Source of the DNA: an uncultured Lachnospiraceae bacterium | Lineage (GTDB): Bacteria > Bacillota > Clostridia > Lachnospirales > Lachnospiraceae | Assembly: GCA_934408585.1 (NCBI GenBank) | Contig: CAKRVA010000026.1 | Location: forward strand, 1 to 13,294 | DNA: 13,294 nucleotides | Reading direction: 5' to 3' | Shown: piece after piece, positions 6,722-13,271 of the stretch | How the letters are laid out: every line of letters begins with the position of its first letter | Numbering within the stretch: position 1 is the stretch's first letter | Made by a program: the position numbers and the translations under genes | The notes under the pieces: model-generated | Seen by the model: only the letters and a program-made list of their open reading frames with translations | Database searches by the model: none | What the model was told of the DNA's origin: nothing

Positions 6722-6750
6722 ATAATACCACGGATTTCCATTCATTTCAA
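6722..6750 (-). promoter_or_regulatory. Sigma-A promoter of rpsF-ssb-rpsR
   Basis: Minus-strand -35 TTGAAA (6750-6745), 17-bp spacer, -10 TATTAT (6727-6722). Predicted start is near 6714. A 10-bp direct repeat, TCCGTGGTAT, occurs at 6734-6725 over the -10 and again at 6716-6707 over the start site. Confidence 0.75.
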
Positions 6751-6815
6751 GAGTTTTTTGCTTTTTAATTTTTATTGCTCCCCGTAACTTAATTATGGTA
6801 TAAATAAATTGTATA

Positions 6816-6841
6816 AAAAAAGAGCTCACAATGAGCTCTTT
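6816..6841 (-). terminator. Terminator of the DUF5684 gene
   Basis: AAGAGCTCA and TGAGCTCTT (6820-6828, 6832-6840) form a perfect nine-pair stem with a three-base loop. On the minus strand the stem is followed by TTTTT and on the plus strand by TTTCTTT, so it can work both ways. It lies 15 bases beyond the DUF5684 stop codon. Confidence 0.88.
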
Positions 6842-6855
6842 TTCTTTGCCTATTA

Positions 6856-7224
6856 TTAGTTCTGAGGTCCTACGTATTGTGCATCTCCAAAACCGAGAAT
6901 CATATAAAAAACTGGAGCTATAAGGAGTAATCCAATCCCAAATCCGGTTCCTTTACCGAAAGCCTTCGCCATCTTAAGTGCAAGGATGATTCCAACAGCG
7001 ATATTCACAAAAGGAATACACATTAACAAAAAGAACCAACCTTTTCCCCATGCAATATCAAACATACAATATGCATTGTAAATAGGGATTATGCATTTCC
7101 ATCCTGCCTTTCCTGCCTTTTCAAAAACCTTCCACATTGCAACTAACGTTATAACCGCTACGATAAGGGAAATAAGCGTTGATGCTGCTGAAGCTCCTGC
7201 TGCCGCTGCATAATAATTATCCAT
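6856..7224 (-). CDS. DUF5684-family small membrane protein
   Basis: A 122-residue integral membrane protein of unknown function. After a short Ala-rich N-terminus come a hydrophobic segment (S-T-L-I-S-L-I-V-A-V-I-T-L), then W-K-V-F-E-K-A-G-K-A-G-W and I-P-I-Y-N-A-Y, then W-G-K-G-W with two further hydrophobic segments, A-K-A-F-G-K-G-T-G-F-G and a last segment ending I-L-G-F-G-D-A-Q-Y. The pair K-x-G-K-x-G-W...I-P-I-Y-N and F-G-K-G-T-G-F-G are the marks I know of DUF5684 proteins, some of which are fused to signal peptidase I domains; this one is not. The ATG at 7224 is preceded by GGAGGAG seven bases upstream; a longer frame to 7269 would cross the promoter. It has its own promoter and terminator, so it is probably single-gene. 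Confidence 0.85.
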   Translation of the reverse strand: MDNYYAAAAGASAASTLISLIVAVITLVAMWKVFEKAGKAGWKCIIPIYNAYCMFDIAWGKGWFFLLMCIPFVNIAVGIILALKMAKAFGKGTGFGIGLLLIAPVFYMILGFGDAQYVGPQN

Positions 7225-7239
7225 GATATTCTCCTCCTT

Positions 7240-7259
7240 CATAAGTATTAATACATATG
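7240..7259. promoter_or_regulatory. 20-bp imperfect palindrome at the DUF5684 transcription start
   Basis: The centre GTATTAATAC is a perfect 10-bp palindrome, and the flanking arms extend it to 20 bp with only one mismatched pair. It begins about 6 bp beyond the -10 hexamer, covering the predicted start near 7258 and ending before the ribosome binding site. This is a typical place for a repressor operator; it could also be an mRNA 5' hairpin. Confidence 0.45.
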
Positions 7260-7264
7260 AGTTT

Positions 7265-7293
7265 ATCATAAATAGAATACATTATCTTGTCAA
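7265..7293 (-). promoter_or_regulatory. Sigma-A promoter of the DUF5684 gene
   Basis: Minus strand -35 is a perfect TTGACA (7293-7288), 17-bp spacer, -10 TATGAT (7270-7265). The -35 overlaps the stop codon of the preceding DUF951 gene. Confidence 0.78.
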
Positions 7294-7475
7294 ATATTAT
7301 TTGGCAGAACTTCCTTCACATTCTTTTCCAGCTGTGTGCGTGCAATCATAATCTGATGCCCGCATCCGAGACACTTTAACCGAAAATCCGCACCTACACG
7401 TAACACCTGCCACTCTGAACTTCCACAGGGATGTGCCTTTTTCATTTTTACAACATTACCAACCTGAATATCCAT
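7290..7475 (-). CDS. DUF951 family protein
   Basis: A 61-residue protein matching the DUF951 family (PF06107) in length and motifs: V-x-M-K-K-x-H-P-C-G, W-x-V-L-R-V-G-A-D, L-K-C-L-G-C-G-H, and a final L-E-K-N-V-K segment. H15, C17, C35 and C38 could bind zinc. The molecular role of the family is not established; members occur widely in Firmicutes, often near housekeeping genes. It starts 26 bp after the sirtuin stop codon and no terminator separates them, so they are probably co-transcribed. The ribosome binding site is weak (AAAGGA about 12 bases upstream, AGAGAAG nearer). Confidence 0.9.
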   Translation of the reverse strand: MDIQVGNVVKMKKAHPCGSSEWQVLRVGADFRLKCLGCGHQIMIARTQLEKNVKEVLPNNI

Positions 7476-7501
7476 CTTCTCTTTTCCTTTATGAATTCTA
7501 T

Positions 7502-8218
7502 TTATAATGAAGAAAAAATTTCTCCGATTGCCCCCTGTACGACTAAATCTGCCTGCTGGTCTCTCGCCGTAGGTGTTTTATTGATTAAAATAAGCTTATT
7601 TCCCCGATAATAGTCAATCAGTCCTGCCGCAGGATACACAACAAGTGAAGTTCCACCGATAATCAGCACATCTGCTTCACGAATATATCGAACTGATTTT
7701 TCCAGAATATCATTATCCAGTCCTTCTTCATAAAGAACTACATCTGGTTTTACTCTTCCTCCACATTCGTCACACACCGGCACTCCATCTGCGTGCAGCA
7801 TGTATCGGGCATCAAAAAACTTTCCACATGTTTCACAGTAATTTCGAAGGACACTGCCATGTAGCTCCAAAACCTCTTTGGAACCCGCCTTCTGGTGCAA
7901 ACCATCAATATTCTGTGTTATGACTGCTTTCAGCTTTCCCTGTGCCTCCCATTCTGCCAGCTTACGATGTGCTGCATTGGGTTCTGCATCAAGACAAAGC
8001 ATCTTATCTTTATAAAACCGGAAAAACTCCTCCGGATGGCGCCGATAAAATGTATGACTCAAAATAGTTTCCGGCGGATAATCATACTTCTGGTGATATA
8101 AACCGTCCACACTTCGAAAGTCCGGAATACCACTCTCTGTTGATACACCGGCACCACCGAAGAAAACAATATTGTTACTTTCATCAATGATTTGCTTTAA
8201 CTGTTCTACTTCTTTCAT
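7502..8218 (-). CDS. cobB: Sir2-family NAD-dependent protein deacylase
   Basis: A 238-residue sirtuin that removes acetyl or related acyl groups from lysines using NAD, giving nicotinamide and O-acyl-ADP-ribose; cytosolic. The sequence shows G-G-A-G-V-S-T-E-S-G-I-P-D-F-R-S (residues 21-36, NAD binding), T-Q-N-I-D-G-L-H (101-108), catalytic H120 in L-E-L-H-G-S, a zinc site C128/C131/C149/C152, and G-G-T-S-L-V-V-Y-P-A-A (188-198). It resembles single-domain bacterial enzymes such as those of Thermotoga and Bacillus. The Tyr-x-x-Arg pair of SIRT5-type desuccinylases is not obvious, so deacetylation is the safer guess. AGGAGG precedes the ATG at 8218. Promoter at 8247-8275; DUF951 follows closely. 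Confidence 0.95.
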   Translation of the reverse strand: MKEVEQLKQIIDESNNIVFFGGAGVSTESGIPDFRSVDGLYHQKYDYPPETILSHTFYRRHPEEFFRFYKDKMLCLDAEPNAAHRKLAEWEAQGKLKAVITQNIDGLHQKAGSKEVLELHGSVLRNYCETCGKFFDARYMLHADGVPVCDECGGRVKPDVVLYEEGLDNDILEKSVRYIREADVLIIGGTSLVVYPAAGLIDYYRGNKLILINKTPTARDQQADLVVQGAIGEIFSSL

Positions 8219-8246
8219 ACCATAACCTCCTGACCCCTACAGTTAT

Positions 8247-8275
8247 AGTATAAACATTTTGTCATTGCAAATCAA
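8247..8275 (-). promoter_or_regulatory. Promoter of the sirtuin-DUF951 pair
   Basis: Minus strand -35 TTGATT (8275-8270), 17-bp spacer, -10 TATACT (8252-8247). An overlapping alternative is TTGCAA, 17 bp, TATAAC, shifted six bases downstream. No hairpin terminator is visible between the permease gene and this promoter, so read-through from upstream is also possible. Confidence 0.6.
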
Positions 8276-8285
8276 CGAATTCACA

Positions 8286-10271
8286 CTACTGCTTTACAAT
8301 TTTATAATAGCTTTTTGCTGTAAAAAGATAACATCCAATATATACTACTGCAAAAAGGATTCCTACTTCCGCTGCAGATTTCCAGATAACGCTCTCCTCA
8401 AACAGATTTGTAACGCTCATCAGTAATTTGACCATAAACATACCGGCAAATGTATGAAGCATTGCCACAAGCAACGGCAGCCCAAACACAAGCAATATCT
8501 GTTGCCGGATGGTCTTTTTGGTCTCCTCATCACTCAGACCAACCTTGCGCATAATGGAAAAGCTGTTCTGATCCTCATATCCTTCTGAAATCTGTTTATA
8601 ATACATAATCAGTATCAGGCACATCATAAAAATAATACCGAATATTACTCCGATAAAAATCAGGGAACCGTTCATTACTGCTAATTCTCCTCTTCCTTCA
8701 ACGCCATCCTTATACGCCTCGTATCCTTTTTGCTGTCGCATCCAGTTAAGGTATTCCGTTATTAATGCTTGCTTTTCTTCCTCTGTACCGGTAACTGATA
8801 AATTATACTTTGTACTCATTTTACTGTATAAATAGTCATCGATATCCGTGACACCACACATTTTCGCAACCTCAATACCGATTTTCTCTATCGTTTGCAT
8901 GTCAGGGACTACAAGAACCTTTTCATAAGAAAGATTATTTCCGATATGTTTGGAAAAAGGACGGAACTCCTGAAGTTCCATTGCAACCTCAAACGTTAAT
9001 TCTCCAATATTGATTTTTTCTTTGTTCCAATTCGGTCCGGAGCTGAAAACCGCTATCTCATTTTTCCCAAGCTTATAATTTGTATGATGCATCTGATTAT
9101 AATCTGCAAGTGGAACCATATAAATGGTTCTCCAACCCGAATCAGAAAGTTTGATATTTTCGCCATCCACTGTAAGAGCATCATTATATGTTCGGTATAC
9201 ATCAAAATGAGTCACTCCCTTTTCGTATTTTTCGCAAAGTACCTTTATTTCATTTTCAACTTCATCCTTGCTTACCCCATCTATCTGAGTACTGACCACC
9301 ATATCATATGGAAAATTAAAGTTTTCAATTTTACCAAGACTTCTTCCGAGGGACAGCGTACATGTCATGGTAATAAGAATCATTGTGGCAAAAATACAGA
9401 TATTAGACAGACTTGCCGCATTCTTTTTCATCCGATATAACATTCCGGAAATTGTAATAAAGCTATTTGGTCTGTAATAAATATTTTTATTATGCTTTGC
9501 AAGTCTCAAAAACATGATTGTTCCTGATGTAAAAAGTAAATACGTCCCAACACAGACTAATAAAACTGCCAGGAAAAACTCTACAAAAATTTCAGATGTT
9601 AATTGGGACAAAATAGAAATCCGATATCCTATCACAAGCAATACAATCCCAAGAATTCCCCAAAGAACTACACATTTTGGCTCTTTTTCCCCCTTTTTGC
9701 TTCCCGACATCAACTCAATCGGTTTCACTTTTGACACCTCTGTCAAAGAAGAAAGCAAAATGCATCCAAACAACAGTCCAAATGTAAACATAGTATTTCC
9801 AAGTGTTTTCCACTGGAATGTCAGTTCCACATTAAGCGGCAACCCGGAAAGCTTCAGGAATAACAGCAAAACCAGTTTTGCCAGCACCAATCCGCTGATT
9901 ACACCTCCCAGCAATACAATTACATACATAATCAGTGAATCAATAACCATCATCATTCCGATATGTTTCTTCTCTAATCCCAAAAGACTGTATAGCCCCA
10001 GTTCTCTTTTTCTTCTTTTCAGCAAAAAGCTGTTTGCATAGTACAGAAAGGGGAGAAGAATGATTACAAGAAGCATCAGTCCCATTTGCAGCAATGCATA
10101 TGCATATACACTTTTAGGCAGTTTCTCGACAATTTCGCTATCCAGAATCATTTGAAAAACAAAATAGGTAAAACAGGAAAAAATACCTGCCAGAAGGTAA
10201 GGAATATATATCGTTTTATTTTGCCAGATACTGCGTGCCGCAATCCCCGGAATTAATTTCCACTGCTTCAT
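8286..10271 (-). CDS. BceB-type ABC transporter permease (FtsX-like)
   Basis: A 661-residue membrane subunit of a Bce-type transporter, which frees cell-wall targets from peptide antibiotics and signals drug flux to the partner kinase. About ten TM segments are visible, near residues 21-40, 57-79, 107-130, 155-177, 201-219, 228-250, 287-307, 535-557, 590-612 and 630-652. A large extracellular domain of about 225 residues (310-532) lies between TM7 and TM8, the mark of BceB permeases and their peptide-specificity region. FtsX-like cytoplasmic motifs follow TM2 (K-R-R-K-R-E-L-G-L-Y-S-L-L-G) and TM8 (F-S-I-M-R-K-V-G-L-S-D-E-E). GGAGG within the end of the ATPase gene serves the ATG at 10271; the two genes are 2 bp apart. 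The peptide recognised cannot be told from sequence. Confidence 0.93.
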   Translation of the reverse strand: MKQWKLIPGIAARSIWQNKTIYIPYLLAGIFSCFTYFVFQMILDSEIVEKLPKSVYAYALLQMGLMLLVIILLPFLYYANSFLLKRRKRELGLYSLLGLEKKHIGMMMVIDSLIMYVIVLLGGVISGLVLAKLVLLLFLKLSGLPLNVELTFQWKTLGNTMFTFGLLFGCILLSSLTEVSKVKPIELMSGSKKGEKEPKCVVLWGILGIVLLVIGYRISILSQLTSEIFVEFFLAVLLVCVGTYLLFTSGTIMFLRLAKHNKNIYYRPNSFITISGMLYRMKKNAASLSNICIFATMILITMTCTLSLGRSLGKIENFNFPYDMVVSTQIDGVSKDEVENEIKVLCEKYEKGVTHFDVYRTYNDALTVDGENIKLSDSGWRTIYMVPLADYNQMHHTNYKLGKNEIAVFSSGPNWNKEKINIGELTFEVAMELQEFRPFSKHIGNNLSYEKVLVVPDMQTIEKIGIEVAKMCGVTDIDDYLYSKMSTKYNLSVTGTEEEKQALITEYLNWMRQQKGYEAYKDGVEGRGELAVMNGSLIFIGVIFGIIFMMCLILIMYYKQISEGYEDQNSFSIMRKVGLSDEETKKTIRQQILLVFGLPLLVAMLHTFAGMFMVKLLMSVTNLFEESVIWKSAAEVGILFAVVYIGCYLFTAKSYYKIVKQ

Positions 10272-10273
10272 TC

Positions 10274-11047
10274 TTATGCCTCCTCGCCTGTCACTTCATT
10301 ACTCTGCAATACCGTTAATGCATCGGAAATCATTTTGTACATTTCCCCATTACTCTGATTTCCACGGTAAATCTGATGGAAAACACAGCCATCTTTAATA
10401 AATAACACACGGTTTGCATGGCTTGCCGCTTTGGTACTGTGTGTAACCATCAGAATCGTCTGACCTTCATGATTAATTTCTTCCAATAAACTAAGCAATT
10501 TCTTAGCTGCTTTGGAATCCAATGCTCCGGTCGGTTCATCTGCAAGAATAATATCCGGTTTTGTTATCAATGCTCTGCATGCAGCCACACGCTGCTTTTG
10601 TCCACCGGATACTTCATATGGATACTTTTCAAGAATGTTTTGAATATCCAGCTTCTTTGCTAATGGCACTAATCTGCTTTCCATCTCTTCTGTTTTTTCT
10701 CCGCCTAATACCATTGGTAAAAATATATTATCCTTCAGGGACAGGGAATCCAAAAGATTAAAATCCTGAAAAATAAATCCCAGGTGTTCCCTTCGGAAAG
10801 CGCACAAATCCTTTTGCCTGATGCTCTGAACATTTTTTCCATTCAGGATAACCTGTCCGCTTGTCGGTTTATCCAGTGAAGCAAGAATATTTAATAATGT
10901 GGTTTTTCCCGAACCGGATTCACCCATGATTGCCACATATTCTCCCTCTTCCACGGAAAAGCTGACATTCTCCAATGCCTGCACCTTCACAGAACCAAAC
11001 CTGGTTGTATATACTTTTTTCAAATTTTTTACTTCTAATAATGACAT
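10274..11047 (-). CDS. BceA-type ABC transporter ATP-binding protein
   Basis: The 257-residue ATPase subunit of the Bce-type transporter, of the MacB/LolD/BceA class. Walker A is G-E-S-G-S-G-K-T-T (42-50), the Q-loop is Q94 in F-Q-D-F-N-L-L-D, the signature is V-S-G-G-Q (146-150), Walker B is I-I-L-A-D-E (166-171) with catalytic E171, then the D-loop G-A-L-D, and the switch His is H203 in V-T-H-S. A longer frame goes to 11119, but the ATG at 11047 is supported by AGAGGAG and by the usual S-L-L-E-V-K-N-L-K-K-V-Y start; the extension would run through the -10 region. A candidate promoter and regulator-binding repeats lie immediately upstream, so the transporter pair is probably induced separately from the two-component genes. 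Confidence 0.95.
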   Translation of the reverse strand: MSLLEVKNLKKVYTTRFGSVKVQALENVSFSVEEGEYVAIMGESGSGKTTLLNILASLDKPTSGQVILNGKNVQSIRQKDLCAFRREHLGFIFQDFNLLDSLSLKDNIFLPMVLGGEKTEEMESRLVPLAKKLDIQNILEKYPYEVSGGQKQRVAACRALITKPDIILADEPTGALDSKAAKKLLSLLEEINHEGQTILMVTHSTKAASHANRVLFIKDGCVFHQIYRGNQSNGEMYKMISDALTVLQSNEVTGEEA

Positions 11048-11084
11048 TTTTGATTTTCTCCTCTGCTTCTTCATCTGTAACCCA

Positions 11085-11113
11085 AGTATAACGGAAAAGG
11101 GAAATGCAACACC
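11085..11113 (-). promoter_or_regulatory. Candidate activator-dependent promoter of the ABC transporter genes
   Basis: Minus strand -10 TATACT at 11090-11085. The matching -35 position, 17 bp upstream, reads GGTGTT and is a poor hexamer, as expected for a promoter needing an activator. The predicted start near 11078 leaves about 31 nt of leader before the ATPase gene. Confidence 0.5.
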
Positions 11114-11140
11114 ATTCATTTGTCTTACATTTCCCTTTTC
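11094..11140. repeat. 13-bp perfect inverted repeat in the kinase-ATPase gap
   Basis: GAAAAGGGAAATG (11094-11106) and its exact complement CATTTCCCTTTTC (11128-11140) flank a 21-bp middle. No T-run follows on either strand, so it is not a standard terminator. One arm fills the spacer between the -10 and -35 elements and the other overlaps the nearer AATGTAAG box. Confidence 0.6.
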
Positions 11141-11152
11141 TAACCTTACATT
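11124..11152 (-). promoter_or_regulatory. Direct repeat AATGTAAG x2, candidate BceR-type operator
   Basis: AATGTAAG occurs on the minus strand at 11152-11145 and 11131-11124, exactly 21 bp apart, about two helical turns. Relative to the predicted start near 11078 the boxes lie at about -70 and -50, where OmpR-family activators bind. The distal box overlaps the last codons and stop of the kinase gene. Confidence 0.5.
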
Positions 11153-12168
11153 TTTGTCACACCAGATGAAAAATCAATCAAAAAACGGCTTCCCTTCATA
11201 GGTTCCGATTCTGCCTCAATGGAATACGACAGTTTTTTCAATATCGTTTTACATAGATACAATCCAATTCCCGTTGACTTTTTGTCCATCCTGCCATTGA
11301 ATCCGGTAAATCCACGTTCAAAAATACGCGGCAAATCCTCCTTTGGAATTCCAATTCCGGTATCCTCAATGACAAGATAATTTATATGCCCCGTTGTTTT
11401 AACTCTGTTCTCATCTAATCCGTAAATACTGATTTTTCCCTTATGCGTATATTTTAAAGCATTGGAAAGCAACTGCTCTACAACAAAGCAAAGCCACTTT
11501 TCGTCCGAAACCACTTCACATTCAAATTCGTCCAGCGAGAACTCCAGTCCACTCCGGCAAAAGAGCAGCGAATACTTTTTCAATGACTGCTTCACCACAT
11601 CCCGGATATCTACCGGAACAAGGCGCATATCTGAAGACATATGATTGATACGTGCATACTGGAGTGCCATTTCAACATACTGTTCGATTTGAAAAAGTTC
11701 CTCTTCTTCCAGCTGTACATCCTCTTTATCCTGCAAAACAAGTTTTAACGCCGCAATCGGAGTCTTAATCTGATGTGTCCACATGGTATAATAGTCGGAC
11801 ATATCCGAAACCATATCATCATATTTTGAACGGAGTTCTCTCTTTTCATTTTCTTCGGCACTGATTATCTCCTGATACAGCGTTTCTGCGTAGGAATGGC
11901 TTTCCGGCAGTTTCTTATCCCTTTCTTCCGGAATTTTCAGGCATCGTTCCAATTCTTTGCAACGTTTCCAATAACGGCAAAAATCAATGACATACCATAG
12001 AATTGCCACAAAAATGAAAACCACAAACCCATAAAGCATATTTTGGAATGCTTCCTGATAATCATACAATCCCGACAAAGCCAATAAAATTACCATTCCA
12101 AATAATGCAAGAAACAGCACATAGCTTCGTTCCTTTAAATAATGGGTAACCATTCCCTTCCTACTCAT
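11146..12168 (-). CDS. BceS-type intramembrane-sensing histidine kinase
   Basis: A 340-residue sensor kinase. Two TM helices (about 16-35 and 44-63) are joined by an outside loop of only about 8 residues, so it has no sensory domain of its own; such kinases are switched on through the partner permease. The H-box T-H132-Q-I-K-T-P carries the phospho-His. The ATPase domain follows: N-box L-L-S-N236-A-L-K-Y-T, G1 D269-T-G-I-G-I-P, F-box F-E-R-G-F-T-G, G2 S-T-G-I-G-L-Y-L. The ATG at 12168 overlaps the regulator's stop in ATGAGTAG (8 bases) and has GGGAG nine bases upstream. A TTG at 12195 would lengthen it by 9 residues, and the ATG at 12153 would shorten it by 5. Translationally coupled to the regulator gene; acts with the ABC transporter downstream. 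Confidence 0.93.
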   Translation of the reverse strand: MSRKGMVTHYLKERSYVLFLALFGMVILLALSGLYDYQEAFQNMLYGFVVFIFVAILWYVIDFCRYWKRCKELERCLKIPEERDKKLPESHSYAETLYQEIISAEENEKRELRSKYDDMVSDMSDYYTMWTHQIKTPIAALKLVLQDKEDVQLEEEELFQIEQYVEMALQYARINHMSSDMRLVPVDIRDVVKQSLKKYSLLFCRSGLEFSLDEFECEVVSDEKWLCFVVEQLLSNALKYTHKGKISIYGLDENRVKTTGHINYLVIEDTGIGIPKEDLPRIFERGFTGFNGRMDKKSTGIGLYLCKTILKKLSYSIEAESEPMKGSRFLIDFSSGVTKM

Positions 12169-12847
12169 GATGTACTTCTCCCAATTGATATCCAAGTCCC
12201 TTTTTCGTCACAATAAAATCAACCAGACCAATTTCTTCCAAAGCTTTTCGTAAACGATTTACATTTACCGTCAATGTATTTTCATCTACAAACCATTCAT
12301 TATCCCAAAGACGTCGCATAATCTTTTCCCGGCTGACCGGATTTCCTGCATTTTCAAAGAGAATCTGCAAAATACGAAACTCGTTCTTAGATAATTCCTT
12401 TCGCTTTCCTGCATAAAGCAGGCTGAAATCCGATAAATTCAATATCACATCGTGGTACTCCAATACATTCATCTGATTCTGAAAAGAATACGTCCGCCGC
12501 AAAACCGCCTGTATTTTTGCCGCCAGAATCTCCAAATCAAACGGTTTACAGACAAAATCATCGCCACCCATATTCACTGCCATAACAACATTCATATTAT
12601 CACTTGCGGATGATATAAAAATAATCGGAACCTGTGAAATCTTGCGAATCTCACCACACCAATAATAGCCATTATAAAAAGGAAGTCCTATATCCATCAG
12701 AACAAGATGTGGCTCCTCTTTTGCAAATTCTCCAAATACATTCTGAAAATCCTGTATCATGACAACCTCATATCCCCATTTCCGCAGATATTGGCTCATT
12801 TTATCCACAATCGTATTATCATCTTCAACCACCAAGATTTTGTACAT
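12161..12847 (-). CDS. BceR-type OmpR-family response regulator
   Basis: A 228-residue DNA-binding response regulator. The receiver domain (1-115) has the acidic pocket E8/D9/D10, phospho-acceptor D52 in L-M-D-I-G-L-P, S79 at the switch position and K101 in C-K-P-F. The C-terminal winged-helix domain (about 130-225) has L-S-K-N-E-F-R-I-L-Q-I-L, then R-L-W-D-N, N-T-L-T-V-N-V-N-R-L-R-K-A-L and the final G-L-G-Y-Q-L. N-T-L-T-V-N-V-N-R-L is characteristic of Bce-type regulators. GAGGAG precedes the ATG at 12847. It is first in the regulator-kinase-ATPase-permease set and likely activates the ATPase promoter through the repeats at 11124-11152. I see no good promoter in the 38 bp before the tRNA terminator. 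Confidence 0.95.
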   Translation of the reverse strand: MYKILVVEDDNTIVDKMSQYLRKWGYEVVMIQDFQNVFGEFAKEEPHLVLMDIGLPFYNGYYWCGEIRKISQVPIIFISSASDNMNVVMAVNMGGDDFVCKPFDLEILAAKIQAVLRRTYSFQNQMNVLEYHDVILNLSDFSLLYAGKRKELSKNEFRILQILFENAGNPVSREKIMRRLWDNEWFVDENTLTVNVNRLRKALEEIGLVDFIVTKKGLGYQLGEVHHE

Positions 12848-12883
12848 GATACGAAGCTCCTCTTCCCGTGTTTCTCATACAAC

Positions 12884-12927
12884 AAAAAATGCTTGAATAC
12901 TAATATATTCAGTAATTCAAGCATTTT
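12884..12927 (-). terminator. Terminator of the rRNA-tRNA transcript
   Basis: On the minus strand AAAATGCTTGAAT (12927-12915) pairs perfectly over 13 bases with ATTCAAGCATTTT (12898-12886). The stem is extended by TACT/AGTA around a short loop, and the hairpin is followed by a T-run and TTGTTG. It lies just after tRNA-Cys. Confidence 0.9.
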
Positions 12928-12932
12928 CTAAG

Positions 12933-13003
12933 AGGCGTGAGCCGGATTTGAACCGGCGATGACGGTGTTGCAGACCGGGGCCTTACCACTTGGCTATCAC
13001 GCC
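12933..13003 (-). tRNA. tRNA-Cys (GCA)
   Basis: A 71-nt cloverleaf. The acceptor GGCGTGA pairs with TCACGCC, with discriminator U as cysteine tRNAs require. The anticodon GCA is at 12971-12969 in loop CTGCAAC, and the T-arm has GGTTCAAATCC. No CCA is encoded. Last of three tRNAs after the 23S gene. Confidence 0.95.
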
Positions 13004-13063
13004 ATATTCTATAAATTGAAAATAACAGAACACAGTATATTATATGCTCTGTAAAGAAATAAA
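13004..13063 (-). other. 60-bp spacer between tRNA-Glu and tRNA-Cys with a hairpin
   Basis: ACAGAGCA and TGTTCTGT on the minus strand can pair over eight positions with one wobble, around an AT-rich loop containing TATAAT. It could be an RNA processing signal, a weak attenuator or an internal promoter for tRNA-Cys. None is well supported, since the position 17 bp upstream lacks a good -35. Confidence 0.3.
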
Positions 13064-13135
13064 TGACTCCGACGGGAATCGAACCCGTGTTACCGCCGTG
13101 AAAGGGCGATGTCTTAACCGCTTGACCACGGAGCC
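13064..13135 (-). tRNA. tRNA-Glu (UUC)
   Basis: A 72-nt cloverleaf. The acceptor GGCTCCG pairs with CGGAGTC, then discriminator A. The anticodon loop CTTTCAC gives TTC, and the T-arm has GGGTTCGATTCCC. No CCA is encoded. It lies seven bases after tRNA-Asn. Confidence 0.95.
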
Positions 13136-13142
13136 CTGTTAA

Positions 13143-13214
13143 CTCCCCGAGTAGGGCTCGAACCTACAACAACTCGGTTAACAGCCGAGTGCTCTACCAT
13201 TGAGCTATCGAGGA
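13143..13214 (-). tRNA. tRNA-Asn (GUU)
   Basis: A 72-nt cloverleaf. The acceptor TCCTCGA pairs with TCGGGGA (one G-T), then discriminator G. The anticodon GTT is at 13182-13180 in loop CTGTTAA; the D-arm has AGCTCAATGGTAGAGC and the T-arm has AGGTTCGAGCCCT. No CCA is encoded. First tRNA after the 23S end, about 57 bp away. Confidence 0.95.
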
Positions 13215-13221
13215 TTATTTA

Positions 13222-13235
13222 AAGGTTTATACCTT
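13222..13235 (-). other. Small hairpin in the 23S-tRNA spacer
   Basis: AAGGT and ACCTT enclose a four-base loop, eight bases before tRNA-Asn. It probably helps processing of the rRNA-tRNA precursor. It is too weak to be a terminator and has no T-run. Confidence 0.3.
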
Positions 13236-13271
13236 CAAAACCGATACCGAATCCAAGACTTCCTGCTTCTT

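Noticed and set aside
6636..6829. Longer rpsF start at 6713 and a 62-codon frame at 6641-6829.
   Set aside because: Both cross the rpsF promoter or leader. The ATG at 6635 with AGGAGG gives the normal S6 start.
9084..10041. Plus-strand open frames of 118 and 175 codons within the permease gene.
   Set aside because: They are antisense to a clear 10-TM permease, with no start signals or motifs of their own.
11048..11119. A 24-residue N-terminal extension of the ATPase.
   Set aside because: It would begin upstream of the predicted transcription start and run through the -10; the ATG at 11047 has a clear ribosome binding site and the normal family start.
13004..13063. TATAAT within the tRNA-Glu/tRNA-Cys spacer as a promoter for tRNA-Cys.
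   Set aside because: The position 17 bp upstream lacks a reasonable -35, and the hexamer lies in the loop of a hairpin.
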